Source of the DNA: Ursus arctos
Taxonomy: Eukaryota; Chordata; Mammalia; Carnivora; Ursidae
Length of the DNA: 64,000 nucleotides
Direction: 5' to 3'
Assembly: GCF_023065955.2 (NCBI RefSeq)
Contig: NW_026622974.1
Location: forward strand, 27,063,718 to 27,127,717
This document shows, one piece after another, positions 47,171 to 58,475 of the stretch. Position 1 is the first letter of the stretch; every line of letters starts with the position of its first letter. The notes below the pieces were generated by a model that saw only the letters and a program-made list of their open reading frames with translations, did not search any database and was not told the DNA's origin. The position numbers and the translations under genes were made by a program.

Positions 47171-48295
47171 AATATTTTTTAAGTCCTATTGAATTCCAAA
47201 ACAATTTAAGTTATCGCATTAAAATGATGCATTATCCCATTAAGGATCATATTGTTATCACGTTTTCAAGTAGTTCAAACATTAGAAAGCAATTCATATG
47301 CAAGTTTTTTAGTAGACTTGCTGAACATTTTGCAAATTTATTTTGTAAGTTGCCGAAAACCTCTACTACGTAAAGTTGTCAACATACATCTGAAATTATT
47401 AGTTCAATGACACTTTTTGAAAAATACAATTTTGTGCCTCTTGTAATGTGTGTCGACAGTTAGCAGTGTTAATTAGCACTCAGCATTCAGGAACTGAGCT
47501 CATTTCCAGCTGTTAATCTGGGACCAACTCAACAAAGACTCCTATGATCTAAACAAGTCTGGCCACTGGTCCTTCAGTTCATAATATGTCATGCTTTGGG
47601 GGGAAAGCTTTATTCCCATTTGTTTTCTTATTACCTACACTATTATTGCCACTGCTTGCAATTTACTGAAAACGTCGTTTTTTGAAGGAACTGGCATGTA
47701 CATGGCAAAATATAAAACGTAAGGTGGATTACAGGTTGTTTAGATTTTTGATACATATTCAATCAATTTGAGGCCCACTACAGTTGTCTGCATAAAATCT
47801 AAATTATTCTGTAAACAGTAAAAGGGAAAATTAACTTTTAAACATGATCTATACAAATTAATAAAGTTAAGAATAGTTATGATTAGTTTAGTAAAATTAT
47901 ACTTTGTAGAGTTACTTTTCTTGGAAATAATTGAGATGCTTTTTCCAGAACAAAGTTTATATCATATGTAGATCAATATAGGTAGATTTTACCATATTAA
48001 TCTATATATCTAGATAGATGGCAGACTATAAATATAGATACAGAGAGATGGGGATGTTTCACTACCTATAGAAATACACAATGTACATGGTATTAATGTG
48101 TAATAAACTATCTTTTTCCTTTCTCATTTTTCTTCCAGAAAAAAGTAATTACTAAGCAGCAAGTTCCTTGGTGGAGTTTCTAATAATATTTAAAATGAAC
48201 TCAGTAACAATATTAAAGAAAACATAAACAGTAATTTAAGCATCAGTAGAACATACTTCCCTGTATTTGTAGAAACATTAGTCTACCCGGCTCAG
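47171..48295. other. Single-copy DNA, candidate conserved non-coding stretch
   Basis: No repeat recognised. 47,440-47,640 has mixed composition with GTTAATTAGCACTCAGC and is a weak candidate regulatory block. A GATA-like stretch lies near 47,995-48,050. Confidence 0.4.
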
Positions 48296-48919
48296 CAGTG
48301 TGCTGGAAGTGGCTCACACCGGCTTGTAAAAGCTGAATGTTAAATGTTCAGGAATTTTGTGAGCCAGTTGTTAAATACACACTATTAATTTTTTTAAGAC
48401 TTATTTATTTATCCAAGAGAGAAAAAAAGAGAAAGCCCTCCCGCAAGCAGGGGGAGGGGCAGATGGAAAGAATCTCAAGCAGACTCCCCACTGAGCACAG
48501 AGCCTGATGCAGGGCTCAGTCTCCTGACCCTGGGAGCATGACCTGAGCCGAAATCAAGAGTCCGATGCTTTACTGAGTGAGCCACCAAGCCCCCCGCATT
48601 ATTAAATTTTCAATTATATAAATTTATAAATAAATAAAGCACACTTAAAGCAAAATTAACAAATACTCGAAGCTCATTAATCCCTAGTTTTTTAATCTAT
48701 GCTCTTGAAGTTATTTACTGTATCTGTATGAAGAAATATTGTGTATTAATGAGCCACGGGGCATCTCTTCCCAACCTCACTTTCAGTGACCTCACATCAG
48801 TAGCTTGATATTGGCTCTGTTGGGGGCTATTTACACCTGAAAAATCAGCGAATCAAATAGATGGGAAGATTTTTTTCACTAGAGAGTTGGTTGTTAAAAC
48901 GTTTACTGGCATACTACTG
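48296..48919 (+). mobile_element. hAT-like TIR element, copy 2, with nested SINE
   Basis: Begins CAGTGTGCTGGAAGTGGC and ends TTTACTGGCATACTACTG. Minus the nested SINE and its duplication (about 206-220 bp) it is about 410 bp, matching the length and order of copy 1 at 34,345-34,762: AGGAATTTTGTGAGCCAG, AAAGCACACTTAAAGCAAAA, CTTGAAGTTATTTACTG. No transposase coding. Family not named with certainty. Confidence 0.72.
48391..48595 (-). mobile_element. Can-SINE nested in a hAT-like element, minus strand
   Basis: AAGACTTATTTATTTATCC tail, CCCACTGAGCACAGAGCCTG and a decayed head GTGAGCCACCAAGCCCCCC. The target is an ATTATTAAATTTT stretch of the host, imperfectly duplicated on both sides. Older than the 14,915 or 19,887 copies. 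Confidence 0.9.
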
Positions 48920-50260
48920 ACCTATCCTAATTAAATTATTGCATAAATATCTAAGTCTATTGATTCTTTTTATCAATTTATCCTTCTTCAGGTGACTTTA
49001 GTGAAAATGAGGAAAGGATAATATTGTATATTCTGATCTGTAAAAAATGCTTTGAGATTTTATGGTTCTAAGCCCTCTTTCTAAACTTGAAAATCAAGTG
49101 TGATCTTAGACAACATTGAAAAATTCATGTCAAGTGTAGATTGGCAAATAATTTTTGCACTTGTCCGTAAGGCAGCCCTAGCTGATGTGCAGCCACGTTT
49201 TCCGCTTGCCCTTGTGTCCACTGGCAGGAACGAAGTTCAGTTAACATTCACTGAAAAGAGTGACCTTAGGCAAAAAGAAGGGTTCTCGGTCTAAATGTAT
49301 CTCATGAAAATAATTGATCAATAGTACCCTTTTCAACAATGGCTCAAGCCCGGACAATTCAGTTTCCATTCATTTTCATTTTATACTGTATTATCATATT
49401 TCTTATACATGTTTAGAAAAATGGGCAATTGTAATTAACATATACACTGCAACCTTAAAGTAAAAGTTTTGCCCTACTGTACAGTTTCTGGATGAAGTCA
49501 GTTTGTCTTTTTGTGTAAACCATTTCTAAGTGGGATTGCAACAGAGCAGATCATGCCAGTGCCCACTTTGTAGTGAAGTGTCTGTGCAGAGAGGTTATAA
49601 TGACCTAATAAATGGAAATACAATGAGAATACTTCTAAAAATCTGCATGCAGCATTGCATTCAGAATTTAAATTTGATTCTTAAATGAGTCCTCCTCCTA
49701 AGTACAGATCTTTACAACTTAGTGGAAAAACATGCTTTTCCCAATTAGTAAAGTTAGAAGAAGAGGGGGAGGAGGTATATGAATGTCAGTAAATCGTCTC
49801 TTCATAATCTGGCTGCATTTAAATTTCAAAACTAACTGATGTTACATATACAACACTTAATAATCACACTTACTGAATACTAAATGTGGGAGGATCAGAA
49901 TATTATCCATGGTGACAAAATTGTTAGGAGAGTACGTAGCTTTAATTGATGGAAATTTTTTTTACTACATATATATTTATTTACTTATATTAAAAAATCC
50001 TATGTTATTCTAAAACTTTATCATAGTTTTTTTAAGTAATCGGGAAAAAGTTTATAATGTCTATCATTAATTCTTTAAAGAGCAAATAATCATGTGAATA
50101 AAATTTAAAGGATTGTTTTGTCAGACTTCACTTCTTTGAGTGGTTGTATTTTCTATTCAGCTTTTTTATGATGTCAAACCATGAATAAATCCTATCTAAA
50201 TGACTTGCTAAAAAGTTAGTAACAGAAAAAAACGTGTGTGTATCTATAGTAACTATAAAT
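48920..50260. other. Single-copy AT-rich DNA
   Basis: Nothing recognised; the 64-codon frame at 49,100 has no domain. Confidence 0.5.
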
Positions 50261-50385
50261 ATTAATATACTTGCTCTGATCACCCATGTAACATGGTTTT
50301 GTATGTGTTTGTGTATCTAGAGAGATCTATACACACATACACATACAAAACCATGTTACATGGGTGATAGAACAAGTGTATTAAT
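50261..50385. repeat. Near-perfect 125-bp palindrome (inverted repeat)
   Basis: Central arms 50,279-50,308 and 50,339-50,368 are 30-bp perfect reverse complements (ATCACCCATGTAACATGG...). The 30-nt middle is itself mostly self-complementary, and the outer 17-18 bp (ATTAATATACTTGCTCTG / AGAACAAGTGTATTAAT) pair with two mismatches and one gap. It is not a simple repeat in the arms. Possible origins: a MITE, or a snap-back replication event. Confidence 0.95.
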
Positions 50386-50776
50386 TTTATCATGCCAGAT
50401 GAGAAGTGTCATTTATGGATTCACAATTTTCCTATTGTAATTGCATGGCCTTGTGGAAGAAAAGACATAATTATCATTTTTAGTGTCCCTGGCCTCACTG
50501 AGCAAACGGCTCTTGATATTGACATTTTGTACCATGGATAATGATACTCTTCCTTCATTCAGAGGAACAAGAAGTGCTTTATAAGCACTCACTCATCAAT
50601 GGCCATTGTTTTATCATCAATTATCACACATTAGAAAAGAAACAGCACCAAACCTCACCCAGTGCAAATTATTATGTTCTCACTAAGCCTCACCAGTATC
50701 AAACATTCAAATTAAGTTCGTGCTTTTGATAGGACAATAAGAAACTATACCATGGTAGACCAAAATATTTTTTGTC
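50386..50776. other. Single-copy DNA
   Basis: No feature recognised. Confidence 0.5.
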
Positions 50777-50791
50777 AGGTCTAGCATTTTA

Positions 50792-50992
50792 TTTTTTTTA
50801 AGATTTTATTTATTTATTTGATAGAGAGAGCACAAGTAGGCAGAGCAGCAGACAGAGGGGCAAGCAGAGGGAGAGGGAGAAGTAGGCTCCCCACTGAGCA
50901 AGGACCTGACCCAGGGCTCAATCCCAAGCCCCTGGGATCATGACCTGAACCGAAGGCAGACGCTTAACCGACCGAGCCACCCAGGCACCCCG
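50792..50992 (-). mobile_element. Can-SINE, minus strand, perfect 15-bp TSD
   Basis: AAGATTTTATTTATTTATTT tail, GA-rich body, CCCACTGAGCAAGGACCTGA and head ending GAGCCACCCAGGCACCCC. TSD AGGTCTAGCATTTTA at 50,777-50,791 and 50,993-51,007, identical. Confidence 0.97.
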
Positions 50993-51007
50993 AGGTCTAG
51001 CATTTTA

Positions 51008-52429
51008 AATAAGATAAATTAACACTCTTTGAAATTTAAAAGTTTATTTTTAAGGAACATGAACTTGCTGTTAAAAATTAACTAGAAACTAGAAAAATGC
51101 TTATCAAGTCTTAGTTACATTAAATGCATTATTTTACTAAAATGCTGGGTTTTTAAGAAGCAATTATTAAAACAAATAGCAATTCAAATAAAGAAAGGCA
51201 AACTTTGTTTTTGATTATGTGAGTATGCGTGCATACACACACAAAAAGTAATTTCAGCAAAAGGTCTTAATTCTGTATACCACTGTCCATTGTATTGGTA
51301 GACGGGCTAGAATACAAATATCTCATTCAGTTTAGTTAAGTATTTTCAGTTATTCTGACAAGACAGCAAGGAATGATATTCATATGACTTAGTGTAGTTT
51401 GGAAGGACACTCTGGTAAAATTTTGGCTGTTATCCTGGGAGAAAAAAGCAGTGTTTTGGAAACCAAAGTCTTGGAAGTACGTGGTTTATGAGTCAGGAAT
51501 ATATTAGGCTATAGAATTAATGAGTGCTATCAGCTGAGATATAAAATTCACCATGCAAATTTCACCCTCTGGCACAATTGAGATTTTGAATTAAATATAG
51601 CTAAAGGCCTATCTTCTGATAATCTTAAACTAAAAATGTTGTTTTGAATTTGTCAGTATATCTGAGTTTACCTGGAGCTTTAATTAACCAAGAAGTTGAA
51701 TATGGGATCCTGTATAAAGTCATTGTAATTCATATTCATACCTCTCTAAAAAATCCACTAAAATGAGGGGTTTTATTGCTTATGAATTGAGGAAAGTATG
51801 CATTCCTACTGTTTAAATTTTGAATGAACATGTGAAAATATGTTTATTAGACACAGCTACATACAAATGGTGTTTCTATTTTGGCTGTGTTCTGTTAGAA
51901 ATTATGTCATTTCTGTCATTGACTGTTGTCCTCAATTTCATTAAGCATTCTAAAAAGAGGTCGTCTGAGAAGTCAATACACATGAAACTTTGGTTTAGAT
52001 CAGAGCCTGCCTGACATGTATTTACTTGCTGAATTTTTTTATTACAATAATGTTCGTGGTTGATAGTGACATCATTTGGGGAAAGCCTCTTCTCTTAAAC
52101 GGTTCAAATATTCCCTGTGTAAATTTTAGTCTCTTAGATAAGAGTTTTTACATAGGTGGAAAATGTGTGATTTAAGAAGAATTTAATAATAGAAGTAGGT
52201 CAATTGTAATTTTACCAAATCCTTAATAATAATATATATAATGTATATGTTTGTATGGATAATACATATACACACAAAAATGAACAATGAAAATAAAATG
52301 CTAACAAAAATGAAAATGCAGCAAGGAAACAATAAGTAATAATGTTGGAAGTGAAATTCAAATCAAATGTAAATGGAGTCATGGAAATAATAGCTGACTG
52401 GGGATGCTGGCACTGCCCCCATTTGACAG
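51008..52429. other. Single-copy AT-rich DNA
   Basis: No gene recognised. Confidence 0.5.
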
Positions 52430-53090
52430 ACTCTAGATATGCTGCCAGAGGTGTGTCGTTAAGGCGAACCCATCGATAGACATGAGGAAAGTAGCAGCGA
52501 TGACAAAGTTGAAGATGTCCCAGAGAAAGTGCCGCCAGAAACACACACACACACACACACACGCACGCACGCACGCACGCGCGCGCGCCCGCGCATTAAG
52601 GGAATTCTCAGATATTTCATGCCGTGAAAGTGCAAAGGACAAAATATTGGAAGCTAATCCAAACCTGGCAAGGACTATGACAATTTTCCAAGCCATAGAA
52701 AAGATGCTTTCCCCAAATTATAAGTGTTGTACTCGTCCCTGAGTAGCCAGGCTGTGCAGCCGTGATTAAAAGGCAGATACGTGCCCCCCAGCCAGAAGAC
52801 CAGTGCGTGATCCAGGTTCGCTGAGAACAAGCAGCACAACACCAGGCAAAAGTGGTACAGCATTCCTTGGAGCAAGAGAAGAGAGAAAGTGCCCAGGATC
52901 CAGTCCCTTACAACACATCAGTCCTCCATAGACAGCAGATCCACTCCACAGCCAACTCGGGCAGTGGAGCTGCGCACTTCATGCTGGAGTCGAAGGATCC
53001 CTCCCCCTCCCCCTGGGTCTGAAATACAGAAGGCTGGGGGTGTGCTTGAGGGTCATTGATGCACTCGCTTTAAAAAGAACAAAAAAGTCT
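52430..53090 (-). pseudogene. Possible decayed coding remnant, unidentified
   Basis: GC content and CpG frequency rise sharply against AT-rich flanks. On the minus strand, two hydrophobic frames in different phases follow each other: one includes MLYHFCLVLCCLFSANLDH and then FWLGGTYLPFNHGC (52,675-52,875), the other RHFLWDIFNFVIAATFLMS (52,433-52,696). They look like membrane segments broken by a frameshift and a CA/CG repeat. I do not recognise the protein; no poly(A), TSD or clear splice sites were found. It could equally be GC-rich non-coding DNA or an island-like control element. Confidence 0.25.
52540..52595. repeat. (CA)n(CGCA)n(CG)n alternating repeat, Z-DNA-prone
   Basis: About 11 CA units, then four CGCA units, then GCGCGCGCCCGCGC. 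Alternating purine-pyrimidine with a CG core is the classic Z-DNA former. Ala-Arg and Cys-Val runs in the overlapping frames come from it. Confidence 0.95.
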
Positions 53091-54039
53091 ACATCGGGCC
53101 CAGAACAGAGAAAGATACTCCCTCTGCAGATGATAAGCCCTGTATAAGCTTGAGGACTCTATCTCCCCATAAAAAAAATATTTGGGGCCTAACGCCACCC
53201 TTTTTTTAAATGACTTTTTTTAACTTTATTGAGTAAATCTTACTCATTCTCACCACATACACACCCAAAAAGCTACCCATGTTAACTGTGTGAGGTGATG
53301 GGTGCGTTCATTACCAAGGCCACTCGCGAGACCGTGCATGGGGGAAGAAGCCACGCGTGGCTGCCTTTCCCAATGGTAAATTGCATGACAGGGAGAAAGT
53401 GCTATCCAAACTATCAATGTTTGGTGTGTGTTTGTGTTTTTTTTTTTACAAAGAAGTAAAACACTTTAATCCACAGTGTTTCTAAGGTTTAAGTTACAGT
53501 ATACTAACAAAAAAGTGTTTTACCCCCTTTCCATTTTCCTATACCTTTGTAGCTGACGATGAGAAACTTGAATGTTTTGACAAAGAATTTTAAGATCAAT
53601 TTTAAGGTTTCCGTTGATTATTAAGATCACTTTGCATGGTCTCAGTTTGCAGTCATTTTCATAGCCCTGTGCTACTACGCAAAGCAAAGACTGCCGGTAT
53701 ACTTCTAATGTCGGCATATTCTAGAGGAAGAACCGTTTTAGGTACCAAGCAAGTTTGCTAGATGAACCCTTTGCAGTTGCCTCCATATTGACCTTCATAT
53801 TCTGCCTTTTCAATAAGCATAAAACTAAATGACTTTATGGACCTAGCACACTCCTGCTGTGTGACTCTGCTCTAAATGACTTTAGAGTATAAATGAGCAT
53901 TTGCCCAGTGAAATAATTTGTGTTTATTGAATATTTACAAGTCAAGGGAGAGAAAACTAGTGAGCTTATTGACCCAAGACACTGACTTGTGTGTGACCTG
54001 AAATAATAGGAATTCTCTCAGTATGCATTACATTATCCA
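53091..54039. other. Mostly single-copy DNA
   Basis: 53,215-53,315 (ACTTTATTGAGTAAATC, GTGAGGTGATGGGTGCG) has a weak old-L1 or 3' UTR-relic flavour. No gene seen. Confidence 0.4.
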
Positions 54040-54295
54040 ACCTGTTTATTAACAATCGTTTACTAATAGCCCACTATGTATATATAGGAGAGGATACAGA
54101 ATTACATGGCATAGACCCCACCCCACTTTCAAAGAGTTTGCAATTTAATTAGAGAATAAAAACATATTCGTTAATTTTTCAATAAGCATTTGAATGGCCA
54201 CCACGTGCCAGGCATCAGGCAATCTCTTAGAATTACGGAAGAGGACAAAATGCACAAAGAACTCTGCCTCAGAGAACGTGCATTCTTATTCCACA
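54040..54295 (-). mobile_element. LINE-2 3'-end relics, minus strand
   Basis: Two successive L2-terminus-like starts: ATAGCCCACTATGTATATA with a CAAAGAGTTTGCAATTTAA, then CCACCACGTGCCAGGCATC with CAGAGAACGTGCATTCTTATT. Two overlapping ancient insertions or one with an internal duplication. Confidence 0.55.
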
Positions 54296-54709
54296 GCAAT
54301 AAATAAGGAAAGTATAATTTAGTAAAAAATTATATAGCTCAAAAAGGAGAGCAAGTAGTAAGGGGTAACACATTGGAAAAGTGGAATTTTAGCTGAATCA
54401 TAACCAGTACAACTGTATATGGAGTAGACATTAGAATAAAATAATTCAAAAACTTTCTTGTGGCATTTAGCTTTAAAATTCTCTTTTGCTTTAAAAAATT
54501 TATAAATATAGAGAAAAAGCTTTCGGATACTCATCTATGCTTTAAAATTATTTCTATGTTTCCACTAAAATATACACAGGGCAGCATTGCAAGGGAAGCA
54601 GCCATCATGAAGTTCTCTCTGCTTATGAAATTCATGACAGCCATTGAACGAAGTAATTTCTATTCATTAAGTTCTTCCCTTCAAAGGCCATAATCTAAAG
54701 TTAATGGCC

Positions 54710-55255
54710 CTTATGCACCCCAATGTTCATAGCAGCAGTGTCCACAATAGCTAAATCGTGGAAGGAGCCGAGATGCCCTTCAACAGATGACCGGATTAAG
54801 AAGTTGTGGTCCATATATACAATGGAATATTACTCAGCTATCAGAAAGAACGAGTTCTCAACATTTGCTACAACATGGACGGCACTGGAGGAGATAATGC
54901 TAAGTGAAATAAGTCAAGCAGAGAAAGACAACTATCATATGATTTCTCTCATCTATGGAACAAAAGAACTAGGATGATCAGTAGGGGAAGAAAGGGATAA
55001 AGAAAGGGGGGGTAATCAGAAGGGGGAATGAAGCATGAGAGACTATGGACTATGAGAAACAAACTGAGGGCCTCAGAGGGGAGGGGGGTGGGGGAATGGG
55101 ATAGACCAGTGATGGGTAGTAAGGAGGGCACGTATTGCATGATGCACTGGGTGTTATACACAACTAATGAATCATCGAGCCTTACATCGGAAACCAGGGA
55201 TGTACTGTATGGTGACTAACATAATATAATAAAAAATCATTAAAAAAAAAACAAA
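54710..55255 (+). mobile_element. LINE-1, 5'-truncated 546 bp, plus strand, with TSD
   Basis: Encodes the ORF2 C-terminus (IYTMEYYSAIRKNEF, then FATTWTALEEIMLSEISQ) in one open 84-codon frame with no internal stop, followed by the 3' UTR and the AATATAATAAAAAATCATT end with A9. TSD TAAAGTTAATGGCC at 54,696-54,709 and 55,256-55,269, identical. Intact frame, clean tail and perfect TSD make it the youngest L1 piece here. It cannot move by itself. Confidence 0.96.
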
Positions 55256-55269
55256 TAAAGTTAATGGCC

Positions 55270-56930
55270 TTAAACCACCCTGTCTCAATATGAGCACTCA
55301 ACTTCTTTCTCCAGACAAGTGCAAACTTTCGGTAAAACTGAGAGAATAGTATTCCTGGAGAGAACAAACATTGTTCATCCAAACTTAGTGATTATCTTGT
55401 ATTTACAGAATTTCACATCTTCTTTTTCTCCTTTCAGGAGAGAGAAAACATTGCAGACCCACATAATATGTACATGTGTATATAGATACATATGTGGCAT
55501 GCAGCCTGAACCATTCATAATCATCAAGCCAGAAAATGGTCTTTTTCTTGCCAAAAAAAGAGCTTATCTCTAAGATTTCCAGGTTCTGAAGATACAAAAT
55601 ATATTTAGCTATTGAATATATTTACAAAGGAGTAGTCCTAAAATGCATATTTACATTTTTCTTCTTTATTACTCCAATTCCCTTTTCATACCTGCTTTCA
55701 ACAAAAACAGCCCCCAAATTATAAATTCCTTGGTGTAAAAGAAAAAAAAATGTTCTTTATGGATTCTTTTCCATCTCCAAGATAAAACTGTCATTCTTTG
55801 GCTCATTCTTGGCTTTTGGTCATTTCTATTACATATATTCACAGCTAATTCAGTGGAAGGGATAGGTAAAGGGCTTAGTGTCATGCTTGGCACCTGCTAG
55901 GTACTTAGTAAGTGACTACTGCATTAGTGCATGATTTTTAGCTGACTTAGTCACTTGCTTTGGCCTCAAGTAGCAGAGTCTGGACATACTTGACTAAAAC
56001 AGTAGGATTCTATTTGATCACATAACAAGAAGTCTGGTCACAGGGTATATCCAAAATTAGTTCAATGGACAGAACTGTGGTTCAGCTTCTCTGCGACTCT
56101 TGTCTTCACCTCCTGGTTGCAAGATGGCTCAGGCAAGCAGCTTGTCCTCACAGAACATCAATAGCAGGAAAGGAGACAAGGGATTCGTATCTCTTTTTCC
56201 TCTTCCTCGGTCTCTTTCTCACTCTCCTTTTTTAATCCATGAAAAAATTCTTTCCTGGAATGCTTTGTAGCACGCTTTCCTCCAGCTTCCATCAGCCAGA
56301 GTTGGATGGTATATCCATATCCCTACTGCAAAGGAAGTTGAGAAAGCAAGTTCAACTTCTGTGGCAGGAGGTGGGCTCTGTTGGAAAAAAAGAAACTTGG
56401 AAAAATAGATACTGTTTGCAGCATTGGGGTAAACATTTTCCCCAGCTATGAAAATGTATATTCCACAAGGCTTTTGTATCACCCATTTGTTCTGATATGA
56501 GTAATGCTCTTGGTTATGTCATTTTTCTTAATATCTATAGCTCTATGTCCATAGAAATTTATTTCAAAAATTCTTTTGCATTTTTACAATGACATCAGTT
56601 GTTTCTGTTTCTATCACTTCATACCCATTTTTCAGGAAGAAAGGCTGTTTTCCTGACACAAGAAAATTTGGGGGTGGTTTGACCATTCTCTCATTGTACA
56701 ACATGTCACATATATATTTATGCTTCCCAAGTCTTCTTAAGGTAGTAACCCTCAAAATGTGATTTTTACATCATTGCTTCTTAACCTTTGTTTTTATATT
56801 TTCAGTTTATTATATATCCTTCCTTTATATTTAATTTTTCTAAATTTTTCTTCTAAATTTTCTGGCCTTGATCCACATTTATTTGTCTTTCTTAAAATAG
56901 CTTTCTTATATATGGCATCTCTCTAATATC
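55270..56930. other. Single-copy AT-rich DNA
   Basis: Small frames without domains. A short MIR/L2-tail-like piece lies near 55,868-55,915 (GCTTGGCACCTGCTAGGTAC). Otherwise nothing. Confidence 0.5.
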
Positions 56931-56945
56931 AGGATCCCTCGTTTT

Positions 56946-56993
56946 ATTTTTTTTATAATAATTTTTTATTATGTTATGTTAGTCACCATACAG
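56946..56993 (-). mobile_element. 48-bp LINE-1 insertion with TSD, minus strand
   Basis: ATTATGTTATGTTAGTCACC and ATACAG are the reverse of the young L1 3' end seen at 55,205-55,245 (GGTGACTAACATAATATAAT), preceded by a T-run tail. The 14-bp TSD GGATCCCTCGTTTT is at 56,932-56,945 and 56,994-57,007, identical. Extreme 5' truncation. Confidence 0.93.
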
Positions 56994-57007
56994 GGATCCC
57001 TCGTTTT

Positions 57008-58314
57008 CAAGGATCCTGTATCTTGATTGTGTTGGTGGTAGTAGAAATCTATACATACAAATAAAATTTCAAAAAAAAATACACGTTCAAATGAGCATAA
57101 AAACATGAGTAAGGTCTGTAGTTCAGTTAATTGTATTGTACCAAGACCAATTTCTTGGTTTTGATAAAACATTATAGTTATTTAAGATGATACCATTGGG
57201 AGAAGCTTGGTGAAGTGTACATAGGACCTCTCAATACTATTTTTGCAGCTTCTATTAAGTCTATACTTATTTCAAAAAAAAAACTTTTAAGGTGTTCTCT
57301 CATTCCCATCTTTCTTCAAATTGTGCATGTTTATACCATATAAATTTGAAAGGTTTATATACTCAAAGAGTGTATGAACTCTCTCATTAAAAAATTCCAA
57401 GGCTCTCTCCGATGATAATAAAGTTTTATTATAATAGAGTCTATAATAATAATAATGTTTTCCATTTAACTACATATGCCCTCCTATTACATAGTCCTGT
57501 AAGAAAAAATTTTCATCAATGGCATTTTAAAAATCCAGTCATAGAAATAATATGGTTTTTTTTTAACACGGGTAACATTTGTTTGATTAACTTTACTCCA
57601 GTGTGTAGAAATGGCTGACAAATGATTTGTAATTGTTCTCCCCACATTTTTTCAGTTTTTCTTTCAAACTGACTACATTATCTATCACATCTTCCAATAC
57701 AATTTTATCTTTGTTTCTCCTAAAATATTTAAGCTCTGTACTTATTTGGGGTTTTTTTTGTTTATTTGGTTTGGGTTTGGGTTTGCGTTTTGGGTTCTTT
57801 TGGGGGGAGGAGTATCTTTTTGCCTGCCTCCTTCACTTACTCCTGATTTTTGAATAGTTATTTGTCCTTCTCTTCTGTTATTTCTTTATAATTTTGTAAT
57901 CTTATTGATCAAAAAATCTCATTTTCCTTTTGCTCTCTCTGCACTCAACTATTGATCTGTGTGTAAGATACTAGACAGGACACCAAAGGGAAGACAATGC
58001 CCTTTTCTGAAAAGCCAAGGCCCAGTGGGGAGATAAGAAAGACAGGTACTCAAATACAAATGAGATGAGGTTCATAATGGTTAATGTCACATGTGTGGTG
58101 ACACTTCCCCAGCTCTATCCCCAGGTTTACTCTAACCAAGCTTGTCTTCCTCTGGAGTTTCACTGGCAAGGTAGCGAAACATAGCAAACACCTGCACCCC
58201 AATCCTGTTTTAAACTATAATCCAGTCTGATCATTTCAGCAGGAAATTTACAAACTGTCCAGTCTTCCCTGGGGGAAAATGTTTTTAAAAAGCCGTGACA
58301 TGAGCTCTGGCTTC
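57008..58314. other. Mixed single-copy DNA
   Basis: Contains an L1 3'-end relic at 57,175-57,290 and a G-rich GGGTTT stretch at 57,748-57,810. No gene. Confidence 0.5.
57175..57290 (+). mobile_element. Old LINE-1 3' end, plus strand
   Basis: GATACCATTGGGAGAAGC, GGTGAAGTGTACATAGGACC, CTCAATACTATTTTTGCAGC and ATACTTATTTCAAAAAAAAA fit an old L1 3' terminus with a poly(A)-like end. Confidence 0.65.
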
Positions 58315-58475
58315 ACCTTTACCCAGAGTGTGAGTTTGGCTTACTTAACCTTTCCTAAGCTTCAATTTCCTCATCTGTCAAATAATGGGGACAATAGTAC
58401 AGAGCTGTTCTGAGGATTATGTGGAACAATTCATGGAAAGTACTTAGTACGGTACCAAAAAATTAGCACATCCCT
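58315..58475 (+). mobile_element. MIR relic, plus strand
   Basis: CTTACTTAACCTTTCCTAAG, CAATTTCCTCATCTGTCAAA, ATAATGGGGACAATAGTAC and TGTTCTGAGGATTATGTGG are MIR in order. Confidence 0.87.

Noticed and set aside
46951..47373. 140-codon plus-strand frame
   Set aside because: Mostly antisense to L1 ORF2, then runs into unique AT-rich DNA. Not a gene.
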